From NCBI GenBank assembly GCA_020633235.1, contig JACKEA010000006.1, forward strand, positions 682,001-746,000: DNA of 64,000 nt, given 5' to 3'. Shown in pieces: positions 26,168 through 34,783 of this stretch; the first letter of the stretch is position 1, and each line of letters opens with the position of its first letter. The translations under genes and the position numbers were made by a program. The notes below the pieces were generated by a model. The model saw only the letters and a program-made list of their open reading frames with translations. It was not told the origin of the DNA and ran no database searches. Source of the stretch: Polyangiaceae bacterium (GTDB taxonomy: Bacteria; Myxococcota_A; Polyangia; Polyangiales; Polyangiaceae).

Positions 26168-26839
26168 TCAACGGGCCTTGATGCCGCGGAGCATCAAGGC
26201 CGGTAGGCCGTCGATGCGCCGCACCTCGGACTCTGCCAACGGCAGGTCGTGGAGCAGCGCTCGGGCATCTTCCAGGTCCAAGGCCTGCCCTGCGACCCAG
26301 GTTCGGAACACCGGCACCATGGCCCAGCGCATCGGCACGGGCATGGGCAGCTCGCGTACGAAAGCGTGGACGTCCTCCAGACGACAGCCGCGATCCGCCT
26401 CCGCGATCAGCAGGTGCCCGCCGGGAGTCAGGACGCGCACGCACTCGGACACGCCGCGGCGTTGATCCGGCCAGTGTTTGATGGAGGCGATGCTCATGAC
26501 CGCGTCGAAGCTGTCGTCCTCGAAAGGAAGGTCCAGGGCAGAACCCTGCGTGAACTCGATGGCGAGCCCCGCGGCGGCCACCCGCTTGCGGGCTCTGCGC
26601 ACCTGATCTCGCGACAGGTCCAGCCCCGTGATCCGAGCGTCGGGTCGGAGCTTGGCCGCGTACATCGCGTTCTGGCCGCCGCCCGAGCCGACGTCCAACA
26701 GCGTGCCCCCACGAGGCAGCGCCGCTTCGAGCTCGTCTTCCAACACCCAGGAGAGCGCCGTGACTCCCGGCGCGATGAAGCGATCGTAGACGAAGCTCTC
26801 GAGCGAGCTGTACGGGTCGCTGATCCGGTTCAGCAGCAT
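26168..26839 (-). CDS. class I SAM-dependent methyltransferase
   Basis: 223 residues with motif I LLDVGSGGGQNAMYAA, acidic motif GLDLS, and FDAVMSIASIKHWPD followed by RVLTPGGHLLIAEADRG, as in the ubiquinone/menaquinone-biosynthesis-like methyltransferases. The substrate is unknown. ATG at 26839 is separated by one base from the stop of the membrane-protein gene upstream (TGA-G-ATG), so the two are translationally coupled. Its 3' end overlaps a long hairpin that also lies just after the convergent phoB-like gene. Confidence 0.85.
   Translation of the reverse strand: MLLNRISDPYSSLESFVYDRFIAPGVTALSWVLEDELEAALPRGGTLLDVGSGGGQNAMYAAKLRPDARITGLDLSRDQVRRARKRVAAAGLAIEFTQGSALDLPFEDDSFDAVMSIASIKHWPDQRRGVSECVRVLTPGGHLLIAEADRGCRLEDVHAFVRELPMPVPMRWAMVPVFRTWVAGQALDLEDARALLHDLPLAESEVRRIDGLPALMLRGIKAR
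26174..26201. terminator. 11-bp perfect hairpin at the end of the orphan phoB gene
   Basis: GGCCTTGATGC (26174-26184) pairs perfectly with GCATCAAGGCC (26191-26201) around a six-base loop. It starts 11 bases after the phoB-like stop codon and lies in the last codons of the convergent methyltransferase gene. There is no T run, so it may be a transcription barrier or RNA-stabilising stem rather than a classical terminator. Confidence 0.45.
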
Positions 26840-26840
26840 C

Positions 26841-27917
26841 TCATGCTCGCGCGAGCTGTCGGCGCTCGCCCGCGGGCCGCTTGCCGCGCGCCCAGAAGTA
26901 GCAGAGCAGCGTGAGCTCCAGGTAGCCGTGGAACATCGCCAGGCTCAGGTACATGGACCGGGTCTTGTGTACGTTCACGAACGCGAAGGCGATCACCGCG
27001 ATGGCGGTCAGAGCGATGGCCACCACGCCTTTGGTCCCGAAGTCCGCGAGGAGCGAACGCGCCGACATGCGAAAGGTGGTGGTGCCTTCGCTGCGCAGGT
27101 CTTCCTGGGGAATGAGCAGGAGCCACGCCGAGTAGTGCACGGACTGCAAGAACACGTAGGCCATGGTGAGGCCCACGGCGTTCTTGGGCGAGAGGCCGGG
27201 GGCCACCCAGTCCGCCGCGACCAGCAAGTGCAGCCCGAACGCCTGGAGACCACCGGTGGCCTGGGCCCAGTGGAAGGGCTGGGCCGTGAAGAAAAAAGCC
27301 GTCGCGGCTGCCATCAAGGTGAGGGGGACGAGCACCGAGCGGAGCCGGCTTCGAAACAGTGCCAGCCACAGCACCACCGCGACGAGATTGTGCACGTGGA
27401 CGAACACCAGGCGCACCATGCGGGGATCGACCACCGTGACCCACGCGAGGGCGCCCAGCACCGGAAGCGCCGCGGCAGCGCGCCCACGCCCGCCGCCGCT
27501 CCATGCTCCCGCGAGCAGCGCGAGCGCCATCCAGCCGCAGACCAGGAGCTGTTCGGTCATCAGCGCGTGAACGCCGGCCTCGTCGGCGATGCGGACCAGG
27601 AGCAAGGTGCCACAGCCCAGCCAGACGACGTTCTTCCACCACCCAGGAAGCTGTCGACGGATCACGAGGTAGCGGATGTCCGCCGCCACGTGCGCCACGC
27701 CGAGGAGCACCGGCCCGAGGATGAACAGCAACATCGGGACGGTGGACGCGAGCGTGAAGGCCACCAGCGCGTGCGCCCCCGCCCACAGAGCGACGCGGCT
27801 GTCCCGCTTGCCGAGAGCAGTGCCCACAAAGGGCATCGGCAGCATGACGCGCATGAGCGCGCGACGCACCCGATCCAACGGGGCGGTCGCGCGCTCGAGA
27901 ACCGCGGCTGCCGTCAC
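26841..27917 (-). CDS. polytopic membrane protein, histidine-containing helices
   Basis: 358 residues, about nine to ten membrane helices. Histidines sit within several helices (GVAHVAADIRYLVIRR, RLVFVHVHNLVAVVLW, LQSVHYSAWLLLIP, LAMFHGYLELTLLC), a pattern seen in membrane oxygenases and carotenoid-cleaving Brp/Blh-like proteins, but the family could not be assigned. Not recognised; an enzyme acting on a lipid or a metal-binding membrane protein is possible. It is coupled to the methyltransferase gene downstream. Confidence 0.65.
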   Translation of the reverse strand: MTAAAVLERATAPLDRVRRALMRVMLPMPFVGTALGKRDSRVALWAGAHALVAFTLASTVPMLLFILGPVLLGVAHVAADIRYLVIRRQLPGWWKNVVWLGCGTLLLVRIADEAGVHALMTEQLLVCGWMALALLAGAWSGGGRGRAAAALPVLGALAWVTVVDPRMVRLVFVHVHNLVAVVLWLALFRSRLRSVLVPLTLMAAATAFFFTAQPFHWAQATGGLQAFGLHLLVAADWVAPGLSPKNAVGLTMAYVFLQSVHYSAWLLLIPQEDLRSEGTTTFRMSARSLLADFGTKGVVAIALTAIAVIAFAFVNVHKTRSMYLSLAMFHGYLELTLLCYFWARGKRPAGERRQLARA

Positions 27918-27923
27918 GGTGGC

Positions 27924-28259
27924 TCAGCGCTGGCGGCGGCGGCCCAGCGCCATGGCGCCGAGACCGAGCATCAACATCCCAAACGCGACGGCCCCTTGGC
28001 CCGGCGCGCCGCTGAGGCTGCAGCCGCCGTCGTCGCTGGACCCGCCGCTCTTGGAGGCCGTTCCGCCGGTTCCGGTGCTGCCGGCGGATCCACCCGTGCT
28101 GCTGCCGCCCGCGGCGCCGGCCGCACCCGCGGCGCCAGCCGCGCCCGCCCCGCCTCCAAGTCCGGAATCCAGTGCCGGCACGTCGGCCAGTGCCAGCGAG
28201 GGGATGGCGAGAGCGAAGACGAAAGCAGTGGCAGACAGGAACCGACGGGTATTCTTCAT
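27924..28259 (-). CDS. small exported protein with MYXO-CTERM-like sorting tail
   Basis: 111 residues: a signal peptide (FLSATAFVFALAIPSLALA), a mature region almost entirely Gly/Ala/Ser/Thr, and a C-terminal tripartite tail of Gly-Gly-Cys, a hydrophobic helix (AVAFGMLMLGLGAMAL) and basic GRRRQR. The tail fits the MYXO-CTERM surface-sorting signal processed by myxosortase in Myxococcota. There is almost no globular part. ATG at 28259 starts the signal peptide. A role as a surface spacer is inference. Confidence 0.65.
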   Translation of the reverse strand: MKNTRRFLSATAFVFALAIPSLALADVPALDSGLGGGAGAAGAAGAAGAAGGSSTGGSAGSTGTGGTASKSGGSSDDGGCSLSGAPGQGAVAFGMLMLGLGAMALGRRRQR

Positions 28260-28315
28260 GGCTCGGATCTTCGCCTGACTCGCGTCGTCGCGCAACGACA
28301 CTGCGAACGATCAAG

Positions 28316-28684
28316 TCAAAGGGTGAACCCGAGCCAGCGCAGGGCGAGCCCTGCGGCGACGGAAAACCCGTTGGCGAGCGCGGAGATGGAGAACGCCTTC
28401 AGCCACCCGAGGCGCGGGAAGATCAACTGGTAGCCCCCCATCTCCAGGAGCACCGCCCAGGCCTCACTCAGCAGGAAGGTGACGCCCCAGCTCCAGCGTC
28501 CTTGGCCGAGCTCCGGGAAGACGAACCACACCGCCGGATGGCTGGCGACATTGACGAGCAAGAGCGCCGCGACGCGCCGCGGGTAGCCGCGCTCCACCTT
28601 GCCGAGCAGGGGGACCGCAACGAGAGCTTCCGCGCCGACGGTAACCAAAAATGCCCGAAACCAGAGCTCGAGGTAGCTCACCAT
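28316..28684 (-). CDS. small membrane protein of unknown function
   Basis: 122 residues with three to four hydrophobic helices (LWFRAFLVTVGAEALVAVPLL, RVAALLLVNVASHPAVWFVF, FSISALANGFSVAAGLALRWL). No motif recognised. It diverges from the esterase gene at 28732, with 47 bases between the starts. Confidence 0.6.
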   Translation of the reverse strand: MVSYLELWFRAFLVTVGAEALVAVPLLGKVERGYPRRVAALLLVNVASHPAVWFVFPELGQGRWSWGVTFLLSEAWAVLLEMGGYQLIFPRLGWLKAFSISALANGFSVAAGLALRWLGFTL

Positions 28685-28731
28685 TTCCGCTGGGCGTCAC
28701 GATAGCCGCGCTCCGGTGTACGCTCCACGTC

Positions 28732-29775
28732 ATGCGGAGCGAAGCGGTGCTTTTCTTGGGTCTCCTGTTGGCGGGGTGTGGTGGCAGTGACGAAAGCGGC
28801 TCGCCGAGCTCCGGCGGCAGCGGCGGCGCTGGGGGTAGCGGCGGCACCGCAGGCATGGCGGGAGCCGCAGGCGGCGGCGGCGTGGCGGGGGCCGCAGGGA
28901 GCGGCGGCGGCGTGAGCAGCTTGCCAGCGAAGCCCAGCAACGGCTGCACTCTCGGTGGGGCGCCGGGTACCGGCAGCGGCACCCGGACGCTGAGCTTTGG
29001 CGGAGTGGACCGCAGTTACGAGCTGCACGTCCCCACCAGCTACGACCCGACGAAGCCGGCTCCGTTGGTGATGAACTTCCACGGGCGCACGGCGAGCTCC
29101 TTCGGCCCCGCGGCTCCCGCGCAGGAGGCCGTGAGCAAGCTGAACGAGAAGGGAGATGCCGAAGGGTTCTTCGTGATCAACCCCCAGGGCATCACCGACT
29201 CGGACGGCTATCAGACCTGGAACGCGGGGCTCTGTTGCGCCGAGGACAAGACCCGCGACGACGTCGGCTTTGCCGACGCGATCCTCGACGAAGTGGAAGC
29301 GGAGTTCTGTCTGGACACCGCTCGGATATACGCGGCCGGGCTATCCAACGGTGGCTTCATGTCGCATCGCCTTGCCTGCGAGAAGTCCGAGCGCTACGCG
29401 GCGGTGGCGCCCGTCGCTGCCTTCAATGGCATGACGACATGCGATCCCGCGCGCGGCATCACGCTGGTGTCCTTCAACGGCACGACGGATCCGCTGGTGC
29501 CCTACAACCAGGCCGTGCCTTCCAACGCCGACTGGGTGAGCCGCCTTGGCTGCGATGCCACGCCCAAGGAGACGTTCAAGAACGGAGACAGCAGCTGCAA
29601 CACCTGGACCGGCTGCAAGGACGGCGCGGAGATCGTGCTGTGCACCGTGGAAGGCGGCGGACACACCTGGCCCGGAGGCTTGGATCTCTCGAGCCTGGGT
29701 TTCGGCAAGACGACTCAGGACATGAGCGCCAACGACGTGATGTGGGAAGTGTTCCAGCGCCACGCGCTACCGTGA
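28732..29775 (+). CDS. secreted PHB-depolymerase/feruloyl-esterase-family lipoprotein
   Basis: 347 residues. Lipoprotein signal (LGLLLAGC), a Gly-rich linker, then an esterase of the LpqC/PHB-depolymerase type: RSYELHVPTSYDPTKPAPLVM at the start of the fold, oxyanion-region NFHG, nucleophile elbow AAGLSNGGFMS (Ser in G-x-S-x-G), aspartate in NGTTDPLVPY and histidine in GGGHTWPGG. The catalytic triad appears complete. It probably cleaves extracellular esters such as polyhydroxyalkanoate oligomers or feruloyl esters; the substrate is not resolved. Confidence 0.82.
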   Translation: MRSEAVLFLGLLLAGCGGSDESGSPSSGGSGGAGGSGGTAGMAGAAGGGGVAGAAGSGGGVSSLPAKPSNGCTLGGAPGTGSGTRTLSFGGVDRSYELHVPTSYDPTKPAPLVMNFHGRTASSFGPAAPAQEAVSKLNEKGDAEGFFVINPQGITDSDGYQTWNAGLCCAEDKTRDDVGFADAILDEVEAEFCLDTARIYAAGLSNGGFMSHRLACEKSERYAAVAPVAAFNGMTTCDPARGITLVSFNGTTDPLVPYNQAVPSNADWVSRLGCDATPKETFKNGDSSCNTWTGCKDGAEIVLCTVEGGGHTWPGGLDLSSLGFGKTTQDMSANDVMWEVFQRHALP

Positions 29776-29776
29776 G

Positions 29777-30133
29777 TCACTTCGTGCAGGCGCTCATTGC
29801 GTCGTTCTCGGCCTTGCACGCGGTCGGGTCCTTGGCGCTGGGAAGCGCGAGGGTGCACTGGTAGTCGATGCCGGCGTTGCAGTCGTAGTAGGCCTTGGCG
29901 ACGTCAGGGCACTTGCTGGCGAAACTGGGTGTGACCGAGTCACACCCGCCCTTGCAGATCTTGGTGTAGTCGGCGATGCAATTGTCGCCCTTCTCTTGCT
30001 GATCGCACATCGCGTAGCAGGCGCTACTGAGCGCTGCGGAGTTGCCTCCGCCGGTGCCGCCGCCGTCGTCGTCGCTGCCGCCGCACGCCGATGCCAGGAC
30101 TGCAAAGATCAGGATCCAGCTCCGCGTCCCCAT
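29777..30133 (-). CDS. small cysteine-rich lipoprotein
   Basis: 118 residues: lipoprotein signal (VLASAC), a short acidic/Gly linker, then a domain with eight cysteines (CYAMCDQQ, CIADYTKICKGGC, KCPDVAKAYYDCNAG, ACTK). The pattern suggests a compact disulfide-bonded surface module like those common in myxobacteria. No known family assigned. It converges on the esterase gene. Confidence 0.7.
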   Translation of the reverse strand: MGTRSWILIFAVLASACGGSDDDGGGTGGGNSAALSSACYAMCDQQEKGDNCIADYTKICKGGCDSVTPSFASKCPDVAKAYYDCNAGIDYQCTLALPSAKDPTACKAENDAMSACTK

Positions 30134-30224
30134 GTTCCGAGTATGCCGCAGCCTGCGACGATAAGCCGCAGGGATCGCCCTGCTCCGCGCTGCTAGAACC
30201 AGCGGAGCGATGGGAGGAGCTCAG

Positions 30225-30596
30225 ATGCGTAAGGTTTTGGTGCTCTTGGCGATGGCCGCGCTCAGCGGCGGGTGTTCTTCGGACGACAGCAGCAGTGGGT
30301 CGGGCGGGACCAGCGGGTCCGGTGGCTCTGGTGGCGGCTCCGCCGTGAACTGTGGGGCGATCATGGACGTCTGCATGCCCAAGGACGACGGCACGCCCGG
30401 CGACGTTCACGACTGTCACATGCTGGCCCACGAAGGCGTGGACACCGACTGCGCTGCTCAGAAGGACACCTGCGTGTCGACCTGCAACGCCGCGCCGGGG
30501 TTCGACGGCGGCATGGGCGGCATGGGCGCCATGGCCGGCGCGGGCGGCATGGGCGCCATGGCCGGCGCGGGCGGCATGGCCGGCGCGGGCGGTTAG
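30225..30596 (+). CDS. small cysteine-containing lipoprotein with Gly/Met/Ala repeats
   Basis: 123 residues: signal ending LSGGC, Ser/Gly linker, a short cysteine-rich segment (CGAIMDVCMPKDDGT, CHMLAHEG, CAAQKDTCVSTC) and a tail of GGMGAMAGAG repeats. The ATG at 30225 has GGGAGGAG just upstream, which decides it over the ATG at 30210. Its stop overlaps the end of the EAL gene by four bases on opposite strands. Confidence 0.65.
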   Translation: MRKVLVLLAMAALSGGCSSDDSSSGSGGTSGSGGSGGGSAVNCGAIMDVCMPKDDGTPGDVHDCHMLAHEGVDTDCAAQKDTCVSTCNAAPGFDGGMGGMGAMAGAGGMGAMAGAGGMAGAGG

Positions 30597-31384
30597 CTCC
30601 CGACCAGGCGCAGCGGCGGCGCTTTGGCCATGGTCAGGCGTCGTCGCGTGGGCAGCGGCTCCGGCCGGGGCATGCCCAGCAAGAAGCCTTGGCCGTAGCG
30701 CACGCCGATGCTGCGCAACGTCTCGAGGTCCGCGGGCGTCTCGATGCCCTCGGCCACCAGGGCGATGCCCGTCTGGAAGCAGAAGCGCGAGAGCGCGTGG
30801 ATCAGGTGCTTGCGCCACGGGTCCACGCTGACGTCCTGACACATCTCGCGATCCAGCTTCACGATCTCCGGGCGCAGTTGGACCATCACGTGCAGGGAGG
30901 CGTGCCCCGCGCCCAGGTCGTCCAGCGCGATGCCGAAGCCTTGGCACGAGTAGTGGGGCAGGAGCTCCGCCAGGCGCCGCGCGCCCAGGTGAGGATCGCG
31001 CTCCGTGAGCTCGAACACGAAGCGACGCGGATTGAGATCGCGCGCGTCGAGCAAACTGCGCGTCGTTCCGGGAACGAAGCGCGCGTCCGAGAGAATGCGC
31101 GTGTCGACGTTCAGGAAGAAGCGACTGTCGCCCTGCGGCGAGTAGCGTGCGATGGCATCCACCGCAGCCGTCCGCCAGCCGTGCTCGAGGTCGAGCAGCT
31201 TGTCGCTGGCCACCGCGAGATCCACGAGCTCGAGAGGTCCCGGAGCGGGCGCTCCGAGAAGCTCCGGGTCGGCGCGCCCGAGCACCTCGTGGGCGTAGAC
31301 CTCACCGCTGGCGAGGTCGAAGATCGGTTGGAACGCGACGCACAGGGCCTGCCGCCCGAGGATCTCTTCGAGCATGTGGGCCAC
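30593..31384 (-). CDS. EAL-domain cyclic-di-GMP phosphodiesterase
   Basis: 263 residues, almost a single EAL domain. The signature reads EVLGR (EAL-loop glutamate kept), then FLNVDTRILS, FELTERD, IALDDLGAGHASL with the paired aspartates, VKLDREM lysine, VAEGIET and QGFLLGMP. All the metal- and substrate-binding residues of active EAL enzymes appear present, so hydrolysis of c-di-GMP is likely. No GGDEF or sensory domain is attached. It may be the last gene of the minus-strand phosphatase-DUF2252-porin-lipoprotein run. Confidence 0.85.
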   Translation of the reverse strand: MAHMLEEILGRQALCVAFQPIFDLASGEVYAHEVLGRADPELLGAPAPGPLELVDLAVASDKLLDLEHGWRTAAVDAIARYSPQGDSRFFLNVDTRILSDARFVPGTTRSLLDARDLNPRRFVFELTERDPHLGARRLAELLPHYSCQGFGIALDDLGAGHASLHVMVQLRPEIVKLDREMCQDVSVDPWRKHLIHALSRFCFQTGIALVAEGIETPADLETLRSIGVRYGQGFLLGMPRPEPLPTRRRLTMAKAPPLRLVGS

Positions 31385-31435
31385 AGGCTAGAGACGTCCC
31401 GCGAAGGACCCGCGTCCATCGCGAAACAATTTGGC

Positions 31436-32152
31436 TCAAGGCGCCGCGTTCGCCGCCCCGGGGGTGGGCGCGCACACTGCGAAATCCCCGGTACCGTCGG
31501 GAAGGCGGCACCACGTCTGGCCGTCCGTCACTGCGTCGATGGGCAAGGCCGCCGACGCCACGATGGTAGTGGTGCTGATCAGGAACACGCCATCACCGTT
31601 GGAGGCGCTGATGCCAAAGCCGACGTGAAAGCAGCTGGCCGGTCCGTTGAGGCAGTCCGTCTGCGGGTCGTTGCTGGCGCCCGTTTGACCTGCGACGATG
31701 AGCAAGCGCTCGCCGGCCGCGAGTGACGTGCCGGAGGGGAACGTCAGCGCTTCGGTGAGCTTCGGACAGCCCGTGTCGTCCTGGTCCGCCAGCACCATGC
31801 CGCTCAAGTCCGCCGACACCGAGCCCAGGTTGACGATCTCGACGAAGTCGTCGCCCTTGGCGGAGATCTCGTTGATCGCGAGGTTCGAGGTGGCGGTGCC
31901 GTCCGCGTAGCCGCACGCGCCTGCGCCGCCGTCACTGGTCTGCCCTGCGCTGCCGCCGGTGTTGCTTCCGGCGCTGCCACCGGTCGCGCCGCTGCCGCCG
32001 GTGTTGCCGCTGCCGCCCGCGCCACCCGTCGCGCCGCCGCCGGTGTTGCCGCTGCCCGACGAGCCGCCGCTGTTCGGCGAGGCGCTGTTGCTCTCGGAGC
32101 AAGCGCAGGCGGCAATCAAGCAGAGCATGGAAGTGAAGAGCATCTTGTTCAT
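31436..32152 (-). CDS. lipoprotein with lamin-tail-domain (LTD) fold
   Basis: 238 residues: lipoprotein signal (LCLIAACAC), a Gly/Ser/Thr linker of about 55 residues, then an LTD-like domain: LAINEISAKGDDFVEIVNLG, ADLSGMVLADQDD, and the later AAGERLLIVAGQ strand. LTD modules in bacteria are often carried by secreted nucleases and phosphatases. ATG at 32152 starts the signal. It follows the porin gene by 13 bases in the same direction. Confidence 0.75.
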   Translation of the reverse strand: MNKMLFTSMLCLIAACACSESNSASPNSGGSSGSGNTGGGATGGAGGSGNTGGSGATGGSAGSNTGGSAGQTSDGGAGACGYADGTATSNLAINEISAKGDDFVEIVNLGSVSADLSGMVLADQDDTGCPKLTEALTFPSGTSLAAGERLLIVAGQTGASNDPQTDCLNGPASCFHVGFGISASNGDGVFLISTTTIVASAALPIDAVTDGQTWCRLPDGTGDFAVCAPTPGAANAAP

Positions 32153-32165
32153 GGTCGAGTCCTCG

Positions 32166-33251
32166 TCAGAAAACGATGCGGCTGATGAGCCGCGCTTCCC
32201 AGTAGTCGCTCTCCGGAACCGCCGTGCGAGCGCGATCCGTCGGAAGCGAGCGAGTGAACGCCGCAAATGCCGTGAGCGGCGTGGCGATTTCGTAGCCCGC
32301 GGCGCCGGTCACCATCGCCACGGTGTCCTTGCCGGCGGGGTCTTTCCGGGTGTCGCGCACCCAGAAGGAACCCCGCACGCCGAACAGCAAGTGCTCGATG
32401 GGCTCTGCCCGGATGAAGCCGTCGGCGATCCACGACCGCTGCGAGCCGTCGTCCTTCGTGCCCCAGGCGTAGGTGGCCGAAGCGCCGGCGCGGATCATGT
32501 CGCCCTGCCACAAGAGCGCGCCCGTGGCGCGGTCCGCCCGTGCGAGCCCGGTGCCGGAGGAGCCGAGCTGATAGCCGACGAACACCGCCAGCGGTTTCAG
32601 CGGACCGGCCGGCAGTGGATGGATCGACGCGGCGGCCTCCGCGTTCTTGCCGCGGTTCAGCTCGCGGTTCGTATAGCCTTCGCCATTCTGCGCGCCCACG
32701 CCCACCCAAGCGTAGTCTTTGGGCAGCGTGTAACGGACGTTCGCGCCCACGTCCGCGGGCGTGAGCAGGCCGCTGCTCTCCCGCGGATCCGGCGCCACCG
32801 CCCGGAGCATCCACGTTCCCTCCAGCTCCGGGATGGTGAGCAGCGGCACCACGCCGGCGCGACCCTCGAAGCCGTACTTGGAGTAGCCCGCATACGCTTC
32901 TCGCAGCCGCATCACCCAGCTGTCCCCCGCCACGCCGATCAGCGCGCCCTCGCTCGCCGATCGCACCGCCTCGATCAACACGCGGCCGTGGGCGTCTTCG
33001 GCTTCGGCGTCCAGCGCCAGGTGCACTCGAGGCACGTCGAACTGATGAAACCACTGACTCCTGCCGCTTTCATCCAGCGTGCGCCGGTAGGCGTACTGGG
33101 CGAACACTTCCAGGCCGGGCTTCACCTGCAGCGTGAGGGGCGTGGTGGCGGCCGACGTCGCCGGGGCCGCCGTCCCCACGAAATTGGGCTCTTCCTGCGC
33201 CAAGGCCGAGGTCGACGAGAGCAGCAGCGCAGCAACGAGGGATCGCTTCAC
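32166..33251 (-). CDS. outer-membrane porin-like beta-barrel protein
   Basis: 361 residues with a cleavable signal (LLLSSTSALAQ) and alternating-hydrophobic strands through to a terminal phenylalanine (LISRIVF), as expected of a beta barrel inserted by BAM. Segments such as WFHQFDVPRVHLALDAEAED and VGVGAQNGEGYTNRELN resemble the phosphate-type OprO/P porin layout (compare the porin at 47140), but the match is general. GTG start at 33251 overlaps the DUF2252 stop (GTGA), so the two genes are coupled. Confidence 0.7.
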   Translation of the reverse strand: MKRSLVAALLLSSTSALAQEEPNFVGTAAPATSAATTPLTLQVKPGLEVFAQYAYRRTLDESGRSQWFHQFDVPRVHLALDAEAEDAHGRVLIEAVRSASEGALIGVAGDSWVMRLREAYAGYSKYGFEGRAGVVPLLTIPELEGTWMLRAVAPDPRESSGLLTPADVGANVRYTLPKDYAWVGVGAQNGEGYTNRELNRGKNAEAAASIHPLPAGPLKPLAVFVGYQLGSSGTGLARADRATGALLWQGDMIRAGASATYAWGTKDDGSQRSWIADGFIRAEPIEHLLFGVRGSFWVRDTRKDPAGKDTVAMVTGAAGYEIATPLTAFAAFTRSLPTDRARTAVPESDYWEARLISRIVF

Positions 33252-34693
33252 GGGGAGATCTCCGGCGGCGTTCCGATCAACGCCGCCATGTCCTGAGGAA
33301 CCTGGTCGCTTTCCGACGCAGGCATTCCGAGGCGCGGTCCGAGGTCTGCCAGGACCTCGCCGAACAGCTTCGCGTCGTGCTCGACGCGATCGGCATAGGC
33401 CAGGGACACCCGAACCTGCTCATTGACGAATTCTTGTTGGTCCGCCGCGATCACGTTGGCGACGTCCACCGCCGCGCCGGAGTGAATCCGCGCTTGCAGC
33501 GCGCCGAGCTGTCCGCCGAGCTCCGCGATGGCTTGCGGCGTTCCGAGATCGTCCTCGAAACGACGCGTGCGAAAGGTCTTCTGCCCTTCGCTCTCGAGGC
33601 GGATCTGACACGGCATGCCGCTCAGCGTGCTCACGCCCCACAGCGGAGAGGCGTCGGGGCGGGCCCAGGCCGCGCGGGAGGTCGCGAGGATACGCTGGGC
33701 CGGCGTGTCGTAGTACACGCCGGGCGGCGTCCAGCCGCCGACGAAGGAATCCGTCAGCTCGCGAAGCTCGAGGATGACGTCGTCCTCCGGCGCGTCCGTC
33801 GGACCGCGCACCAAGAGCAGCAGGCGGACGCGGGGCCAACTGGCGACGCCTTGTCCGTAACGGCGAACGGCATCGAGCACCGTGAAGTACGCCGCGTCCG
33901 GAGGAGTCGCGAGACTCTTCCGATACTCCGCCAGCGTGTCCGGCAGGGCGTCGAGCACGAACGCCGGCAGGTCTCCCAGAATGTCGCCGGGATCCGCGGG
34001 ATCGAGGTTGCCCCGAAGCAGCCGTCGCTTCGTTCCGGTGAGCTCGGTGAGCTGAGGCAGCTCGTCCCGTGATGCGACGTCCTTCGCAGATCGCTTCAGC
34101 AGATCCGCAGCAATGGCGCCCGCCTGGCTGTCGTCGAGGCGCGTGGCCGGCGCTCCGTTGGCGAGGGCCTGGATGGTGCTGGCGTAGCCTTCCACCGTGG
34201 CCCGGGCGATGTCTTCCTGGGCAGCCACAGCCACCAGGCGCGCGCTCTCGTCGCTGGGGTTCGAGACGCGCGTTCCGATCAGCATACCGACCACCAGGCG
34301 TCGGAGATCCCACAGGTAGGGGACGTGGTCGGCGCTGTCGAAGTCGTTGGGCTCCACTGCCAGGGTGCCGTCGCCGGCGATGAGCACGCCGTAGTTCTCG
34401 GGGTGGGGGTCGCCGGTCCCGAGCACCAGCGGCGACACCAACGAGAAGCGAGAGCCCGACAGCTCCGAGCCGGTCTGCCAGTCGTGCAGGAACATCGGCA
34501 AGTTGCCGCGCTGGTAGGAGTAGGTGCTGGCGGCCATGCGCGCGTACTTGCCGGCCACCAGCGCGGGGCGAGCGCGGATCAGCGGCTGGTCCGCGCGGCT
34601 GAACACGCTGGCCAGCTCGGCCTTGCGGGCATCGTCCGCTCGCTCGCTGCAGCCAAACAGCGCAAGGGCGAGGAGCACCGGCAGCGCGCGCAT
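33248..34693 (-). CDS. DUF2252-family lipoprotein
   Basis: 481 residues. The signal (VLLALALFGC) makes it a lipoprotein. Then come DUF2252 hallmarks: FYSYQRGN-like STYSYQRGNLPMFLHDW, GDPHPENYGVL, EPNDFDSADHVPYLWDLRRL and RVRLLLLVRG. The family resembles protein-kinase/aminoglycoside-phosphotransferase folds with an HxxN-like GDPHPENYG loop, and its reaction is unknown. Export as a lipoprotein is unusual for a kinase-like fold. ATG at 34693 starts the signal peptide; an upstream ATG at 34750 is less likely. It sits between a phosphatase gene and a porin gene. Confidence 0.75.
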   Translation of the reverse strand: MRALPVLLALALFGCSERADDARKAELASVFSRADQPLIRARPALVAGKYARMAASTYSYQRGNLPMFLHDWQTGSELSGSRFSLVSPLVLGTGDPHPENYGVLIAGDGTLAVEPNDFDSADHVPYLWDLRRLVVGMLIGTRVSNPSDESARLVAVAAQEDIARATVEGYASTIQALANGAPATRLDDSQAGAIAADLLKRSAKDVASRDELPQLTELTGTKRRLLRGNLDPADPGDILGDLPAFVLDALPDTLAEYRKSLATPPDAAYFTVLDAVRRYGQGVASWPRVRLLLLVRGPTDAPEDDVILELRELTDSFVGGWTPPGVYYDTPAQRILATSRAAWARPDASPLWGVSTLSGMPCQIRLESEGQKTFRTRRFEDDLGTPQAIAELGGQLGALQARIHSGAAVDVANVIAADQQEFVNEQVRVSLAYADRVEHDAKLFGEVLADLGPRLGMPASESDQVPQDMAALIGTPPEISP

Positions 34694-34754
34694 CACGAGC
34701 GCCGCTACCAGAGCACGCCACACGGAACAACGCCGGAAGCCCGGCTCCATCGCG

Positions 34755-34783
34755 ATGTCACGCGGAGATCACGGAACTGTCAC
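34755..34783 (+). promoter_or_regulatory. triple Pho-box-like repeat in reverse orientation to its neighbours
   Basis: ATGTCAC-GCGG-AGATCAC-GGAA-CTGTCAC: three 7-base halves with exact four-base spacers. It lies at the 3' end of the phosphatase gene and upstream of DUF2252, but reads on the plus strand while both genes are on the minus strand. Confidence 0.45.

Noticed and set aside
26841..27917. Membrane protein considered as a myxosortase for the adjacent MYXO-CTERM-like gene
   Set aside because: No EExxxR glutamate motif of CPBP-type proteases is seen; the helices carry histidines instead.
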